DNA of 64,000 nt from Phocaeicola fibrisolvens (GTDB lineage: Bacteria > Bacteroidota > Bacteroidia > Bacteroidales > Bacteroidaceae). The notes beneath the pieces were generated by a model that was not told where the DNA came from, did no database searches, and saw nothing but the letters and a program-made list of their open reading frames with translations. The number at the start of each line of letters is the position of its first letter. Position 1 is the stretch's first letter. Below are positions 16,197 to 26,146 of this stretch, piece by piece. Location of the stretch: NCBI RefSeq assembly GCF_025567125.1, contig NZ_JAOQJI010000005.1, forward strand, positions 62,001 through 126,000. Reading direction: 5' to 3'. A program made the position numbers and the translations under genes.

Positions 16197-18092
16197 TTAA
16201 AGGAGTAGTCGGCCATTTTCCTGATGGATGATTTCTTCCGACAGGAGATAGGCTATGACTTTGGTCACTTGTTCCTCCGGGGCCTGAATTTGGGTTTTGA
16301 GTTCTTGCGGAGAAAAAGGAGAAGTCTTTAGTAAAGCAAGTATCTGGTGACTGATTTCGTCAAACTGGCTTTGTTTAAGTCCGGAGTGATGGTGTTGCAG
16401 GCATACATCGCATTGTCCACAGTTGTGCTCGTTCTTCTCACCGAAATAATGGAGTAGCATGCGGCTTCGGCATTTGTTTTCACTTTCAGCATATTCTATC
16501 ATGGCCTCTATTCGCCGGCGGTAGCTTTCTTTTCGTTCCTCATACACTTCCTTGCTCAAGTAAATACGGTCAGTCTCTTGTCGTTCACGGGTGTAAATGA
16601 TGTAGGGAGTTTTTTTCCCGGGAATGTAGTGCAAGATGTGCTGTCGGGTCAGAAAGAGCAAGGTTTCGTAGATTTGTGGCCTGCTCAATCCGGAACGTTT
16701 GGCCAGCAGCTCTTCATTAATATACGCATAATCCGTGAAAAGTCCGGTATAGGTCCGCAGTAGAATACGAATCAGTTTTTCCGTATCTGCGTTTTGCTCA
16801 TGAATGCGGTATAGTTCTTCCTTGGTGAGGGTGAACATGATTCGGGAGGCATTGTCCTGTTCATCGGTATATTCCAGGTAGCCGGCGCGTGTCAGGATTT
16901 TCAGCGCACTGTCGGTCTGTACAGGAAAATGCTTGAAATTGTGGCAGAATTCATCCAAATTGAAGGCGAAGGTACAGCCCAATCCGTCTCCCATGGCCAT
17001 CTGGTAGTAGAAATTGATGTCTTCGTACACTTTCCGGATATAGTCTTTTTCAGGAAAAGTGTCGCTAATTCGTTGTTTGAGGGTAATCTTGTCGCGGGGA
17101 CAGAACAACAGTACTGCATACGCTTTCATGCCGTCTCTTCCGGCTCGTCCTGCCTCCTGAAAGTATGCCTCGGGGGAGTCGGGTACATCGGCATGAATCA
17201 CCAGACGTACATCGGGCTTATCAATTCCCATACCGAAAGCATTGGTCGCCACCATGACACGATATTCTCCTTTCAGCCAAGCTTTTTGACGTAGGTCTTT
17301 GGTCTCATCACTGAGTCCGGCATGGTAGAATGTGGCTGTAATGTGGTTCCGGTTCAGGAGCTGGGCTATTTCTTTGGTTTTTTTCCGGTTGCGTGTGTAA
17401 ACAATGCTGGAACCATTTACCCGTTGCAGGATGTGCAACATTTCGCCTTCTTTGTCTTCCGTGTGGCGGACAATATAGGCCAGATTCTTCCGCTCGAAAC
17501 TCATGCGGAATACATTCTCCTGGCGGAACTGGAGTCGCTCTTGGATGTCCTTGACCACTTCCGGAGTGGCTGTGGCCGTCAGGGCAATGACGGGAACTCC
17601 CGGAAGCAGTTGCCGGATGTCGGCTATTTTCAGGTAAGCAGGGCGGAAATCGTATCCCCATTGTGAGATGCAATGGGATTCATCCACGGTAATGAGGCTT
17701 ACGTGCATGCTGCGAAGCTTAATCTGAAAGATTTCGGTTCCTAGTCTTTCCGGTGAGATGTAAAGAAATTTGTAGTTGCCGAAAATGCAGTTTTCCAATG
17801 CAATCAGAATTTCTTCTCGCGTCATGCCGGAATAAACCGCAGTGGCCTTGATACCCCGTTCACGCAGGTTTCTTACCTGGTCTTTCATCAGGGCAATCAG
17901 GGGGGTAATGACCAGACACAATCCTTCCTGGGCGAGGGCCGGCACTTGGAAAGTAATGGATTTACCTCCTCCTGTGGGCATAAGCCCCAAAGTGTCCTTG
18001 CCTTCGCCTACGCTGCGGATGATATCTTCCTGTATGCCTCGGAAGTGGTCGTATCCCCAGTATTGTTTCAGGATTTTCAGATAGTCGGCCAT
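16197..18092 (-). CDS. recQ: ATP-dependent DNA helicase, RecQ family
   Basis: 631 residues. Superfamily 2 helicase with Walker A MPTGGGKSITFQ, motif II DESHCISQWGYDFRP (DESH in place of DEAH), motif III LTATAT and motif VI QEAGRAGRDG. The RecQ-specific zinc-binding region contains CRSRMLLHYFGEKNEHNCGQCDVC-like cysteines near residue 550-570, read in two parts. A short C-terminal helical domain takes the place of a full HRDC. It starts 6 nt after recJ, and the pair supplies helicase and 5'-3' exonuclease for RecF-type repair. Confidence 0.93.
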   Translation of the reverse strand: MADYLKILKQYWGYDHFRGIQEDIIRSVGEGKDTLGLMPTGGGKSITFQVPALAQEGLCLVITPLIALMKDQVRNLRERGIKATAVYSGMTREEILIALENCIFGNYKFLYISPERLGTEIFQIKLRSMHVSLITVDESHCISQWGYDFRPAYLKIADIRQLLPGVPVIALTATATPEVVKDIQERLQFRQENVFRMSFERKNLAYIVRHTEDKEGEMLHILQRVNGSSIVYTRNRKKTKEIAQLLNRNHITATFYHAGLSDETKDLRQKAWLKGEYRVMVATNAFGMGIDKPDVRLVIHADVPDSPEAYFQEAGRAGRDGMKAYAVLLFCPRDKITLKQRISDTFPEKDYIRKVYEDINFYYQMAMGDGLGCTFAFNLDEFCHNFKHFPVQTDSALKILTRAGYLEYTDEQDNASRIMFTLTKEELYRIHEQNADTEKLIRILLRTYTGLFTDYAYINEELLAKRSGLSRPQIYETLLFLTRQHILHYIPGKKTPYIIYTRERQETDRIYLSKEVYEERKESYRRRIEAMIEYAESENKCRSRMLLHYFGEKNEHNCGQCDVCLQHHHSGLKQSQFDEISHQILALLKTSPFSPQELKTQIQAPEEQVTKVIAYLLSEEIIHQENGRLLL

Positions 18093-18098
18093 GGATTT

Positions 18099-19820
18099 CT
18101 AGCTTCGACTCGGCTTGATGTCTTCAATCTGCAATTGGATTTCTCCTCGTTTATGGGTATTTTCCTCGATGGTATAGCAGATGTTGAACGATTGCTTGGT
18201 CTTTATGTAGCGGACTTGTGAGCTTTGTCCGAAAGCGATGCCATTCATTACGTTGTTCGATTTGTTGTCTACCAACTCCAGCTTGATGTGTTCCTGGTCT
18301 CTGCCTACCACCTTGCTGGTACCGTAATCATACACGTTCAGTGTGGCAAAGATAGGCTTGTGGTTTTCCGGACCAAACGGATTGAACTTCTTCAAGTCGA
18401 AGAAAAACTTCGGAGTGATGTCTCTGAAATCCAGTTGTGCATCAATCTGAATGGTGGCATTGGTTTGTTCCGGAAGAATGTGGTTGGTGACATATTCTTC
18501 AAACCGGCGGGTAAATTCCGGCACATTTTCCACCTTCATGGAGAGCCCGGCGGCATAGGTATGTCCGCCAAAATTTTCCAATAAATCGCGGCAATATTCG
18601 ATGGCTTTATATACGTCGAAACCCGATACGGAACGTGCAGAACCTGTGGCCAGGTTGTCTGTGCGTGTCAGTACCACGGCTGGGCGATAGTAAATTTCCG
18701 TCAGTCGGGAAGCTACGATACCGATGACCCCCTTGTGCCAGTCTTCATTGAAGATGACAATCGATCTTCTTTCAGACAGGTCGGACAGGTTGTCTACAAT
18801 TTTGTTGGCTTCCTCCGTCATGCTTTTATCCAGATCCTTTCGCGTTTCATTGTAACTGTTGATGCGGTTGGCTTTTTTCAGTGCGGAGGCAAAATCCTTT
18901 TCAATTAAAAGGTCGACAGCTTCTTTTCCATTCTGGATGCGTCCGGAGGCATTGATACGTGGTCCGATTTTGAATACGATGTCACTCATCGTGATTTCTC
19001 TTTCAGCCAGTCCGCATACGTCAATGATAGCTTTCAGTCCAATACTCGGATTGGAGTTCAGCTGGCGGAGTCCGTGATAGGCCAAGATGCGGTTCTCTCC
19101 CATGATAGGTACAATGTCGGAAGCAATGCTGACGGCTACCAAGTCAAGCAGGGGAGTCAACTGATGAAATTCGATTCCGTTGTTCAGGGCAAAAGCTTGC
19201 ATGAACTTGAAGCCTACTCCGCATCCGGAGAGATGTTCATACGGGTAAGTAGAATCAAACCTTTTGGCATTCAAAATTGCGACAGCTGGGGGAAGCACTT
19301 CATCAGGTACGTGGTGATCACAGATAATGAAGTCGATACCTTTTTCTTTGGCATAACTGATTTCCTCAACGGCTTTGATGCCACAATCGAGTACAATGAC
19401 CAGTTTTACTCCTGTTTCATAAGCATAGTCTACTCCTTTTTTTGACACGCCATACCCTTCATTATATCTGTCGGGGATATAATAGTCGATGTTCGAGTAG
19501 AACTGTTGCAAAAACTTGAAAACCAGTGCGACGGCTGTAGTTCCGTCCACGTCGTAGTCTCCATACACCAGAATTCTCTCTTTGCGTCCCATGGCCAGAT
19601 TGAGGCGTTCCACAGCTACATCCATATCTTTCATTAGAAACGGATCGTGTAAGTCGTTCAGTTGCGGGCGGAAGAAAAGCTTGGCTTCAGCAGCTGTATG
19701 TATTCCTCTTTCTTGTAGCAGTTTGCACAAGATGGGGCTGATGCCTATTTCTCTGGAGAGGGCTCTAGCTGCTTCTCTTTCTGGGAGTGTAGGAGGTTGA
19801 TAGTTCCATTTGTAGTTCAT
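18099..19820 (-). CDS. recJ: Single-stranded-DNA-specific exonuclease RecJ
   Basis: 573 residues, DHH/DHHA1 phosphoesterase family. Metal-binding motifs are VYGDYDVDGTTA, the VLDCG segment and ICDHHVPDE. The second motif set is GGHTYAAGL in the DHHA1 domain, and the OB fold follows. It degrades single-stranded DNA 5'-3' with RecQ in recombination and mismatch repair. First gene of a recJ-recQ unit. Confidence 0.95.
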   Translation of the reverse strand: MNYKWNYQPPTLPEREAARALSREIGISPILCKLLQERGIHTAAEAKLFFRPQLNDLHDPFLMKDMDVAVERLNLAMGRKERILVYGDYDVDGTTAVALVFKFLQQFYSNIDYYIPDRYNEGYGVSKKGVDYAYETGVKLVIVLDCGIKAVEEISYAKEKGIDFIICDHHVPDEVLPPAVAILNAKRFDSTYPYEHLSGCGVGFKFMQAFALNNGIEFHQLTPLLDLVAVSIASDIVPIMGENRILAYHGLRQLNSNPSIGLKAIIDVCGLAEREITMSDIVFKIGPRINASGRIQNGKEAVDLLIEKDFASALKKANRINSYNETRKDLDKSMTEEANKIVDNLSDLSERRSIVIFNEDWHKGVIGIVASRLTEIYYRPAVVLTRTDNLATGSARSVSGFDVYKAIEYCRDLLENFGGHTYAAGLSMKVENVPEFTRRFEEYVTNHILPEQTNATIQIDAQLDFRDITPKFFFDLKKFNPFGPENHKPIFATLNVYDYGTSKVVGRDQEHIKLELVDNKSNNVMNGIAFGQSSQVRYIKTKQSFNICYTIEENTHKRGEIQLQIEDIKPSRS

Positions 19821-19983
19821 TTATATATGTTTTTTTCTTTTTTTTCAGTTCACGTAAGGCGCTTCTTTATTTGGTTTGCAGGTGGTTTTATAAGATATAT
19901 CCACTAAAGGAAGAACCTTGTTGTCTCAAATAAGTTACTTATTTCGGACTTCAATCCGTAAAATTAGTAAAAAGAAAGAAAAA

Positions 19984-20024
19984 AAGCGGCTCATTCCCTA
20001 TTAAAATTATGGAATGAGTCGCTT
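19984..20024 (-). terminator. Terminator of the C1 peptidase gene
   Basis: AAGCGGCTCATTCC (19984-19997) pairs with GGAATGAGTCGCTT (20011-20024) with one mismatch. The A-rich flank gives a U-tract on the minus strand. The rest of the gap 19821-20055 shows nothing else I can support. Confidence 0.85.
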
Positions 20025-20055
20025 ATTATTTATAATGAGTCTATATATGAACTAT

Positions 20056-21249
20056 TTAAAGTCCCAGTTTTTTGGCGATATCAGCTGGGATTGCTTTTTT
20101 GTGAACTAGAATGTTCATCGTTTTATATTTAGCGAACGTCTTGGAAGCGTACCAGATACCTTTGTATTTTCCGCTTAATCCCCATGAATTTTTCACCATA
20201 TAATATTCTTTACCGTTCTGGTCTTTGGCGATACCATAGATGAGCATTCCGTGGTCGTCTGTGGTTTCCCAGTTGTCGAATGCGGTCTGTCTCATTTCCT
20301 GAGTTACCTCAATTTCCGGAAGCGGTTTGCTGGTTAGTTCTTTACGCTTGTCTGCCTTGCTTAATCCCAACCAGTGTGCCATATCTGAGCCTGTTAGTTC
20401 TGCCCCTTTTTCTACATTTGGGCATACAGCGATGCCGTCGCGAGTAAATCCTTCTTCGCTTACATCTGCTCCCCAGGCAAAGGTATATCCGTTGTTGATA
20501 GCGTTATCCATTACTTCCATCAGTTCGTCAATCGGCAGGTTGTAAGATAAAGCATTACGCCAGTTGTCTTGTACTTCGATGCTGAACTGCTGGTAGAAAG
20601 GATGGTGTGTGTAAGATGTAAGTGAAACGTAATCGTCCATGTTCAGTCCTAATACTTCGTCGGCGAATGTTTTGGGAGTATAAGTTTTTCCTTTGTAAGT
20701 GAATTCTTTTGGGCATTCTCCGAGGTAAGTGTCATAGATTGCTGTAACTCCTTTTTTCCACACTGGAGTCAGTTTGCTTTGTTTTCCTTTTCCAATGGCT
20801 TGTACATAGGCTTCTGCTACAGCATCCAATTCGTTGTGATTAGGAAGAGAATCTCCGTATTGGATGCCTGGCATAATTTCTTGAGGTACCATACCGTAGT
20901 TCTTGTAGCAGTAAACGATATCTTCAAAGCTACCGCCCGGAGAGAAAGAAGCATCTCCATGATAACGTACATAGTTTACAGCACGGTCTTCCATTGTTTT
21001 GTGTACCACAAACATTTCTGATAAATCGAATTCACCTTTTCCTGTACGGAGCAATTCCGATTCCAGGAATCCTATGCTGGAAAAAGACCAGCAAGTACTA
21101 GAACGGTTCTGGTTTTTTATAGAGGTTATTGGGTTTTCTTTTACCGTTGTGAAAATAAATCCTTCGTCTGCTTTGTTTTTCTTGGGGTTCTTGGCATAGA
21201 TGCTTCCAAAGCAAAGTCCCACTGCGGCTAATAAAATCAGTTTGTTCAT
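20056..21249 (-). CDS. Exported C1-family (bleomycin hydrolase-like) aminopeptidase
   Basis: 397 residues with a signal peptide (about 1-19). Papain-like cysteine peptidase: the catalytic Cys53 lies in NQNRSSTCWSFSSIGFLE, His in TDDHGMLIYGI and Asn in YMVKNSWGLSGKYKG. The inserts and the order of motifs match aminopeptidase C/bleomycin hydrolase more than classical papain. It probably trims peptides in the periplasm. Monocistronic. Confidence 0.9.
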   Translation of the reverse strand: MNKLILLAAVGLCFGSIYAKNPKKNKADEGFIFTTVKENPITSIKNQNRSSTCWSFSSIGFLESELLRTGKGEFDLSEMFVVHKTMEDRAVNYVRYHGDASFSPGGSFEDIVYCYKNYGMVPQEIMPGIQYGDSLPNHNELDAVAEAYVQAIGKGKQSKLTPVWKKGVTAIYDTYLGECPKEFTYKGKTYTPKTFADEVLGLNMDDYVSLTSYTHHPFYQQFSIEVQDNWRNALSYNLPIDELMEVMDNAINNGYTFAWGADVSEEGFTRDGIAVCPNVEKGAELTGSDMAHWLGLSKADKRKELTSKPLPEIEVTQEMRQTAFDNWETTDDHGMLIYGIAKDQNGKEYYMVKNSWGLSGKYKGIWYASKTFAKYKTMNILVHKKAIPADIAKKLGL

Positions 21250-21288
21250 TGTTTTGATGTAAAATGTTATAGGGTTAATAAATTGTTT

Positions 21289-22686
21289 TTATTCATTCAT
21301 GATAGCTTCCACTTCGTCGAAGGTGATTGGAATATGCTTGTCACCCAAGAAACGAGAACCCTTTGAGGTAATCAGTATATCATCTTCCAAACGAATTCCC
21401 CCAAAGTCTTTGTATTTTTCAATTTCATCGAAATTCAGGAAGTCCGCATGTAATTTTTCAGCTTTCCATTTATCGATTAATGCGGGGATGAAATAACATC
21501 CAGGTTCATCGGTAATGACAAAACCTTCCTGCAAGCGGCGTCCCATACGAAGAGAGGCCAGTCCAAACTGGGTAGAAGGCTGCACTTCTTCATCGTAACC
21601 TACATAACATTGGCCCAGGTCCTCCATGTCGTGTACATCCAGTCCCATCATGTGCCCCAGTCCATGTGGCAAAAACAAAGCATGTGCTCCGGCTGCGACT
21701 GCATCTTCTGTATTTCCTTTCATCAGTCCTAGTTCTTTCAAGCCATTGGTCAATACTTTGCAGACTTCCAGATGTACGGATTTATAGGTTACTCCCGGAC
21801 GTGCCAGTTCGAGGGCTTTGTCGTGGCAGGCCAATACAATACCGTATACATCGCGCTGACGGCTGGTAAACTTTCCACCGACAGGGATAGTACGTGTATG
21901 GTCGGAGCAGTAATAATTCATTAACTCGGCTCCTGCATCGGTCAGCATCATCCGGCCTTCTTTCAGGATATGACTGTGGTCATGATTGTGAAGTGTTTGT
22001 CCGTTCTGCGTCAGTATAGTGGCAAATGAAACCATTCGTCCGTAGGAAGAAGCGATGCCATCGAGTACTCCGGCTATGTATTGTTCTGAAACTCCAGGTT
22101 TACACAAACGCATGGCAGCAGTATGCATTTCATATCCTACGTTGCAAGCCTTGTCGATTTCTGCGATTTCGCATGCTTCTTTGGCGGCACGAAGGGAGAT
22201 TACAGCTTTTATGAGTTCAATGGAAGCGTGCTGTTTGGTCATGGATGCTTTGATGCCTGTCAATTCTTCGAGTAACAGCATGTTGTCGTAGCGGTAAGGA
22301 GGAAGAAAATGCACTTTTCTTCTTTGTGCGATGGCTTTTCCTACAAAGTCTTTCAGCATATCGAATGGATAGCTCTTCTCAATTCCCACCTGTGCGGCCA
22401 GTTCTTTGACACTGGGTTGAGGTCCCATCCAAATGATATCGTCCATATCCACGTCGTTTCCAAAAAAATAGTCTGTTCCGTTGTCTATATCAATGATTCC
22501 GGCATAACCCGGATGTGAGTGTCCGAAAAAATAGACAAAAGAACTGTCTTGACGAAATTTATATGTGTTGTCAGGATAATTGGCAGGTGCCTCGTTGTTG
22601 CCCAAAATAAGGACAATGCCGTTGCTCATTTTTTCTCGTAGAGCCTTCCGGCGTTTCTGATAAGTAAGTGAATCGAACATATTCAT
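21289..22686 (-). CDS. M24 metallopeptidase, Xaa-Pro aminopeptidase (PepP type)
   Basis: 465 residues. An N-terminal aminopeptidase-P domain is followed by a pita-bread fold. The metal ligands are visible: LTDAGAELMNYYCSDHTRTIP (two Asp), HGLGHMMGLDVHD (His), TDEPGCYF (Glu) and GIRLEDD (Glu). It removes N-terminal residues next to proline. A TACATTTG -7 box lies at the complement of 22722-22729, divergent from the patatin promoter. Confidence 0.93.
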   Translation of the reverse strand: MNMFDSLTYQKRRKALREKMSNGIVLILGNNEAPANYPDNTYKFRQDSSFVYFFGHSHPGYAGIIDIDNGTDYFFGNDVDMDDIIWMGPQPSVKELAAQVGIEKSYPFDMLKDFVGKAIAQRRKVHFLPPYRYDNMLLLEELTGIKASMTKQHASIELIKAVISLRAAKEACEIAEIDKACNVGYEMHTAAMRLCKPGVSEQYIAGVLDGIASSYGRMVSFATILTQNGQTLHNHDHSHILKEGRMMLTDAGAELMNYYCSDHTRTIPVGGKFTSRQRDVYGIVLACHDKALELARPGVTYKSVHLEVCKVLTNGLKELGLMKGNTEDAVAAGAHALFLPHGLGHMMGLDVHDMEDLGQCYVGYDEEVQPSTQFGLASLRMGRRLQEGFVITDEPGCYFIPALIDKWKAEKLHADFLNFDEIEKYKDFGGIRLEDDILITSKGSRFLGDKHIPITFDEVEAIMNE

Positions 22687-22772
22687 TTCATTTTAATATC
22701 ACATTTGTGAAAATAATGTTGCAAATGTAGTAAATAAAATAGAAAAAATAGTTAGGATGTATGGGAAAAACA

Positions 22773-22780
22773 TATATTTG
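22773..22780 (+). promoter_or_regulatory. -7 box of the patatin gene
   Basis: TATATTTG, 32 nt before the ATG. Forms a divergent promoter region with the M24 peptidase. Confidence 0.55.
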
Positions 22781-22812
22781 CAAATTCCAAGATTGCTTAA
22801 AAAGAACGAAGT

Positions 22813-23679
22813 ATGGAACTAGACTTTGAAAAAACAGGATTGGTTCTTGAGGGTGGAGGCATGCGAGGTGTATTCACATGTGGAGTATTGGATTTCATGA
22901 TGGATCATAAGTTGGAGTTTCCTTATGCGATAGGTGTTTCGGCGGGGGCTTGTAACGGTTTGTCGTATATGTCTCATCAGCGAGGTCGTGCCAAGTTCAG
23001 TAACATTGACATGCTGGCCGAATATCATTATATCGGTTTGAAGTATTTATGGTATCAGCACAGTATTCTGGATCAGCATTTGCTTTATGATTTGTTTCCG
23101 AGTCAGATTTTACCTTTTGATTATGAGGCTTATTTTAATAATCCGGCACGCTTTGAAATGGTTACTACTAATTGTGTGACTGGAAGGGCTTGTTACTTGG
23201 AGGAAAAAGAGGGACGTAATCGTGAACGGTTGGTAGATATTGCCAAAGCTTCAAGTAGTCTTCCGTATGTGTGTCCTATTACGTATGTAGACGGACGTCC
23301 GATGTTGGATGGTGGAATTGTAGATTCCATTCCAGTATTGCGTGCAATGTCACAAGGTTATGAACGGAATGTGGTGGTTTTAACTCGTAATAGGGGATAC
23401 CGGAAATCGGAAAAAGATATTCGTGTGCCTCGTTTTATCTATCGTCGCTATCCTAGGTTGAGGCTGGTGCTTAGCCGCCGTTGTGCGGTGTATAATGAAC
23501 AGTTGGAACTTGTTGAAAAATTAGAGGATGAAGGACGTGTCATTGCTATTCGACCTGAAAAGAAAGTCGTGGTGAATCGAATAGAAAAAGATGTAAATAA
23601 GCTTACGGCTTTGTATGAAGAAGGCTATGCATGTGCCGAAAAGGTGTTGATGCCTTTATTGGAAGGAAAAAGAGGATAA
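22813..23679 (+). CDS. Patatin-like phospholipase family protein
   Basis: 288 residues. The oxyanion motif GGGMRG (14-19), the nucleophile elbow GVSAG (Ser43) and the catalytic Asp in DGG (166-168) are all present, so it should be an active lipid acyl hydrolase. The C-terminal third carries a basic YRRYPRLRLVLSRRC segment and a DUF6363-like helical end, as in YjjU relatives. No signal peptide. A terminator follows. Confidence 0.92.
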   Translation: MELDFEKTGLVLEGGGMRGVFTCGVLDFMMDHKLEFPYAIGVSAGACNGLSYMSHQRGRAKFSNIDMLAEYHYIGLKYLWYQHSILDQHLLYDLFPSQILPFDYEAYFNNPARFEMVTTNCVTGRACYLEEKEGRNRERLVDIAKASSSLPYVCPITYVDGRPMLDGGIVDSIPVLRAMSQGYERNVVVLTRNRGYRKSEKDIRVPRFIYRRYPRLRLVLSRRCAVYNEQLELVEKLEDEGRVIAIRPEKKVVVNRIEKDVNKLTALYEEGYACAEKVLMPLLEGKRG

Positions 23680-23698
23680 AACTGTGGAGATGAAACCA

Positions 23699-23733
23699 TA
23701 AAAAAATCCGGAATGTGGATTCCGGATTTTTTT
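23699..23733. terminator. Bidirectional terminator
   Basis: AAAAAATCCGGAAT (23701-23714) pairs with ATTCCGGATTTTTT around a GTGG loop. Lies between convergent genes. Confidence 0.92.
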
Positions 23734-23740
23734 ATAGTTT

Positions 23741-25276
23741 TTATTTTGCGAAGCTGACAGCGCGGGTTTCACGAATAACCGTGATTTTTACTTGTCCCGG
23801 GTAGGTCATTTCGTCTTGAATCTTCTTGGCGATTTCGGTTGACAGGCTTTCCGTCTGTTTGTCGTCAATCTTGTCTGCACCTACAATGACACGGAGTTCG
23901 CGTCCGGCTTGGATGGCGTAGGTTTTGGTAACACCAGGATATGACATCGCAAGTTGTTCGAGGTCATTCAGACGTTTGATGTAAGCTTCTACAATTTCAC
24001 GGCGTGCTCCCGGACGTGCTCCAGAGATGGCATCGCAGACTTGTACGATAGGAGCCAATAGACTGGTCATTTCCACTTCGTCGTGATGAGCACCGATGGC
24101 ATTGCAGATATCTGCCTTTTCTTTGTATTTCTCTGCTAGTTTCATACCCAATAGAGCGTGCGGCAATTCAGGTTCTTCATCAGGAACTTTTCCGATATCG
24201 TGTAACAAGCCGGCTCGTTTTGCCTTTTTCGGATTCAATCCTAATTCAGAAGCCATTACGGCACATAGATTGGCTGTTTCACGAGCGTGCTGTAACAAGT
24301 TCTGTCCGTATGAAGAACGGTATTTCATCTTACCAATGATACGAATAAGTTCCGGATGCAGTCCATGGATACCCAAATCGATAGTGGTACGTTTACCCGT
24401 TTCAATGATTTCGTCTTCTACCTGCTTACGTACTTTGGCTACCACTTCTTCAATGCGGGCCGGATGAATACGACCGTCGGTTACCAGTTGATGCAAGGCC
24501 AGGCGAGCAATTTCACGGCGAACAGGGTCGAAAGCAGAAAGTACAATTGCCTCCGGAGTATCGTCTACTACGATTTCTACGCCTGTGGCAGCTTCTAATG
24601 CCCGGATATTACGTCCTTCACGTCCGATAATGCGTCCTTTAATTTCGTCTGATTCAATATGGAATACGGTGACAGAATTTTCAATGGCTGTTTCTGTAGC
24701 TACTCTTTGGATAGACTGGATGACGATTCGTTTCGCTTCACGGTTGGCCGTAAGCTTGGCGTCGTCCATAATATCATTAATGTAAGACTGTGCCTGGGTT
24801 TTAGCTTCTTCCTTTAAGGATTCTACCAGACGTTCTTTAGCTTCTTCCGCAGACAATCCTGAAATGGTTTCCAGTTTTTCTCTTTCCTGTGATTGAAGCG
24901 TATCCAGTTCTTCTTTTTTCTTTTCAATGATTACAAGTTGGGCGTCCAGATTTTCTTTGATGGCCTCTGTTTCGTTGCGTTTACGCTGAAGCTCTTCGTT
25001 CTTTTGGTTCAGCACCATTTCCCGTTGCTTCAATTTGTTTTCCGCCTGTTGGATTTTCTGGTTTCGGAGAGCGACTTCCTTTTCCAGGTCTGCCTTTTTG
25101 TTTAGAAACTTTTCTTTTACTTCCAGAAGTTTGTTTTTCTTGATTACCTCAGCCTCTGTTTCGGCTTCTTTGATAATGGTGTCATATTTCGTCTTCAAGC
25201 CATACTTAAAGAATCCATACGACAATGCACCTCCAACCAGGAAGGCCACAATCGCTAGTATTACTGTCGTCAACAT
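23741..25276 (-). CDS. rny: Ribonuclease Y
   Basis: 511 residues. An N-terminal transmembrane helix (about 3-22) anchors it, then a long coiled coil (about 30-150), a KH domain (GRIIGREGRNIRALEAATG) and an HD domain with RAGLLHDIGKV. RNase Y starts bulk mRNA decay at the membrane. It is separated from zapA by a strong hairpin, so its expression is probably independent or attenuated. Confidence 0.96.
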   Translation of the reverse strand: MLTTVILAIVAFLVGGALSYGFFKYGLKTKYDTIIKEAETEAEVIKKNKLLEVKEKFLNKKADLEKEVALRNQKIQQAENKLKQREMVLNQKNEELQRKRNETEAIKENLDAQLVIIEKKKEELDTLQSQEREKLETISGLSAEEAKERLVESLKEEAKTQAQSYINDIMDDAKLTANREAKRIVIQSIQRVATETAIENSVTVFHIESDEIKGRIIGREGRNIRALEAATGVEIVVDDTPEAIVLSAFDPVRREIARLALHQLVTDGRIHPARIEEVVAKVRKQVEDEIIETGKRTTIDLGIHGLHPELIRIIGKMKYRSSYGQNLLQHARETANLCAVMASELGLNPKKAKRAGLLHDIGKVPDEEPELPHALLGMKLAEKYKEKADICNAIGAHHDEVEMTSLLAPIVQVCDAISGARPGARREIVEAYIKRLNDLEQLAMSYPGVTKTYAIQAGRELRVIVGADKIDDKQTESLSTEIAKKIQDEMTYPGQVKITVIRETRAVSFAK

Positions 25277-25305
25277 TATAATTAGTTTAAATATATAAAT
25301 AAAAA

Positions 25306-25353
25306 ACGCATAAACTTCTCTGCGGGAAATCCCATCAGATAAAGCTTATGCGT
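25306..25353 (-). terminator. Long hairpin followed by a U-run between zapA and rny
   Basis: ACGCATAA (25306-25313) pairs with TTATGCGT (25346-25353). Inner pairs AAG/CTT, TCTG/CAGA and GGG/CCC extend the stem. Read on the minus strand it ends in six or more U, so it can terminate or attenuate transcription from zapA into rny. Confidence 0.75.
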
Positions 25354-25378
25354 GAATGTTTTCTCTTTATGTATCTGT

Positions 25379-25684
25379 CTATAAACCTTTGTTCCGGCTG
25401 TCTCGTATATATCTTTCAATATCTTCGTTCAGCTCCTTTAGCTTTTCTTGATAAGGTAAGGTGTCATTCCTTTCCTTCATGGAAAAATTTTCATAAGCTA
25501 AGTCAAGTGCTACCATTTTCCAGTGTTGTATGCTACTGAATTCAGGAAATGCACTTCGGTATTTATTTAGTTTATAATTAATCTGTTTGGCAGCTTCCCG
25601 ATAACCTTCCTCTTCTGATGGAAGTATGGATACTGGATATCGTTCGTTGTCAATGAGTAGATTAAATCTCTTTTTTTCGTCCAT
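25379..25684 (-). CDS. zapA: Cell division protein ZapA
   Basis: 101 residues with the ZapA layout: an N-terminal globular part (FNLLIDNERYPVSI, YREAAKQINYKLNKY) followed by a C-terminal coiled coil. It bundles FtsZ filaments at mid-cell. It follows the coiled-coil gene upstream, and the two resemble the ZapA plus small coiled-coil pair seen near rny in Bacteroidetes. Confidence 0.88.
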   Translation of the reverse strand: MDEKKRFNLLIDNERYPVSILPSEEEGYREAAKQINYKLNKYRSAFPEFSSIQHWKMVALDLAYENFSMKERNDTLPYQEKLKELNEDIERYIRDSRNKGL

Positions 25685-25711
25685 AAAAGTATATACTTTA
25701 CCGTCGTAGTC

Positions 25712-26005
25712 TTATTCATTCAGCAAAGCGATGCATTTATCGACTTCACGCACAAGTTTCGCCAGTCGTTGTTTCGTATCGCGGAGGTCGTTGTCGTTGA
25801 TACTGAGAATACGGGCGTTTTTCAAATTGATATACTTGGTTTCCAATTCTTTCCGGCTATGCTCCAGTTGGGCCAGTTCTTCGTTTCTTTGGCTGATTTC
25901 TTTTTTTAAGGAGAGATTTTCTTTTTCCAGTTCCTCGTAAAGATACAGTAATTGTCTCAGTCTGCCCTCGAAAGTATTTAACAGCTTTTTGTCCTCTTCT
26001 GTCAT
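25712..26005 (-). CDS. Small coiled-coil protein upstream of zapA
   Basis: 97 residues when started at MTEEDKKLL (26005). The longer reading from 26029 adds eight residues with no better start site. Almost the entire chain is heptad-rich coiled coil (LYEELEKENLSLKKEI and so on). The position next to zapA suggests a ZapB-like division partner, which is inference only. Confidence 0.75.
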   Translation of the reverse strand: MTEEDKKLLNTFEGRLRQLLYLYEELEKENLSLKKEISQRNEELAQLEHSRKELETKYINLKNARILSINDNDLRDTKQRLAKLVREVDKCIALLNE

Positions 26006-26146
26006 CCGTATATCAAAAAATATACACAAATATACAGTATTGGTTGGAAAATCAAAAATATTTGTTGTGGATTTTATTAAAAATTGTGAGATTGTGGGCG
26101 GGTGAAATCTTTTGTGTATGGATTTTTTCTGTCTGATAATTCTTTT

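Noticed and set aside
16115..16216. Longer MarR start
   Set aside because: A clear -7 box lies inside this stretch and it overlaps the end of recQ.
25277..25378. 6S RNA gene, by analogy with zapA-ssrS in Enterobacteria
   Set aside because: The gap is only about 100 nt and holds a terminator-like hairpin; 6S RNA needs about 180 nt and an open central bubble.
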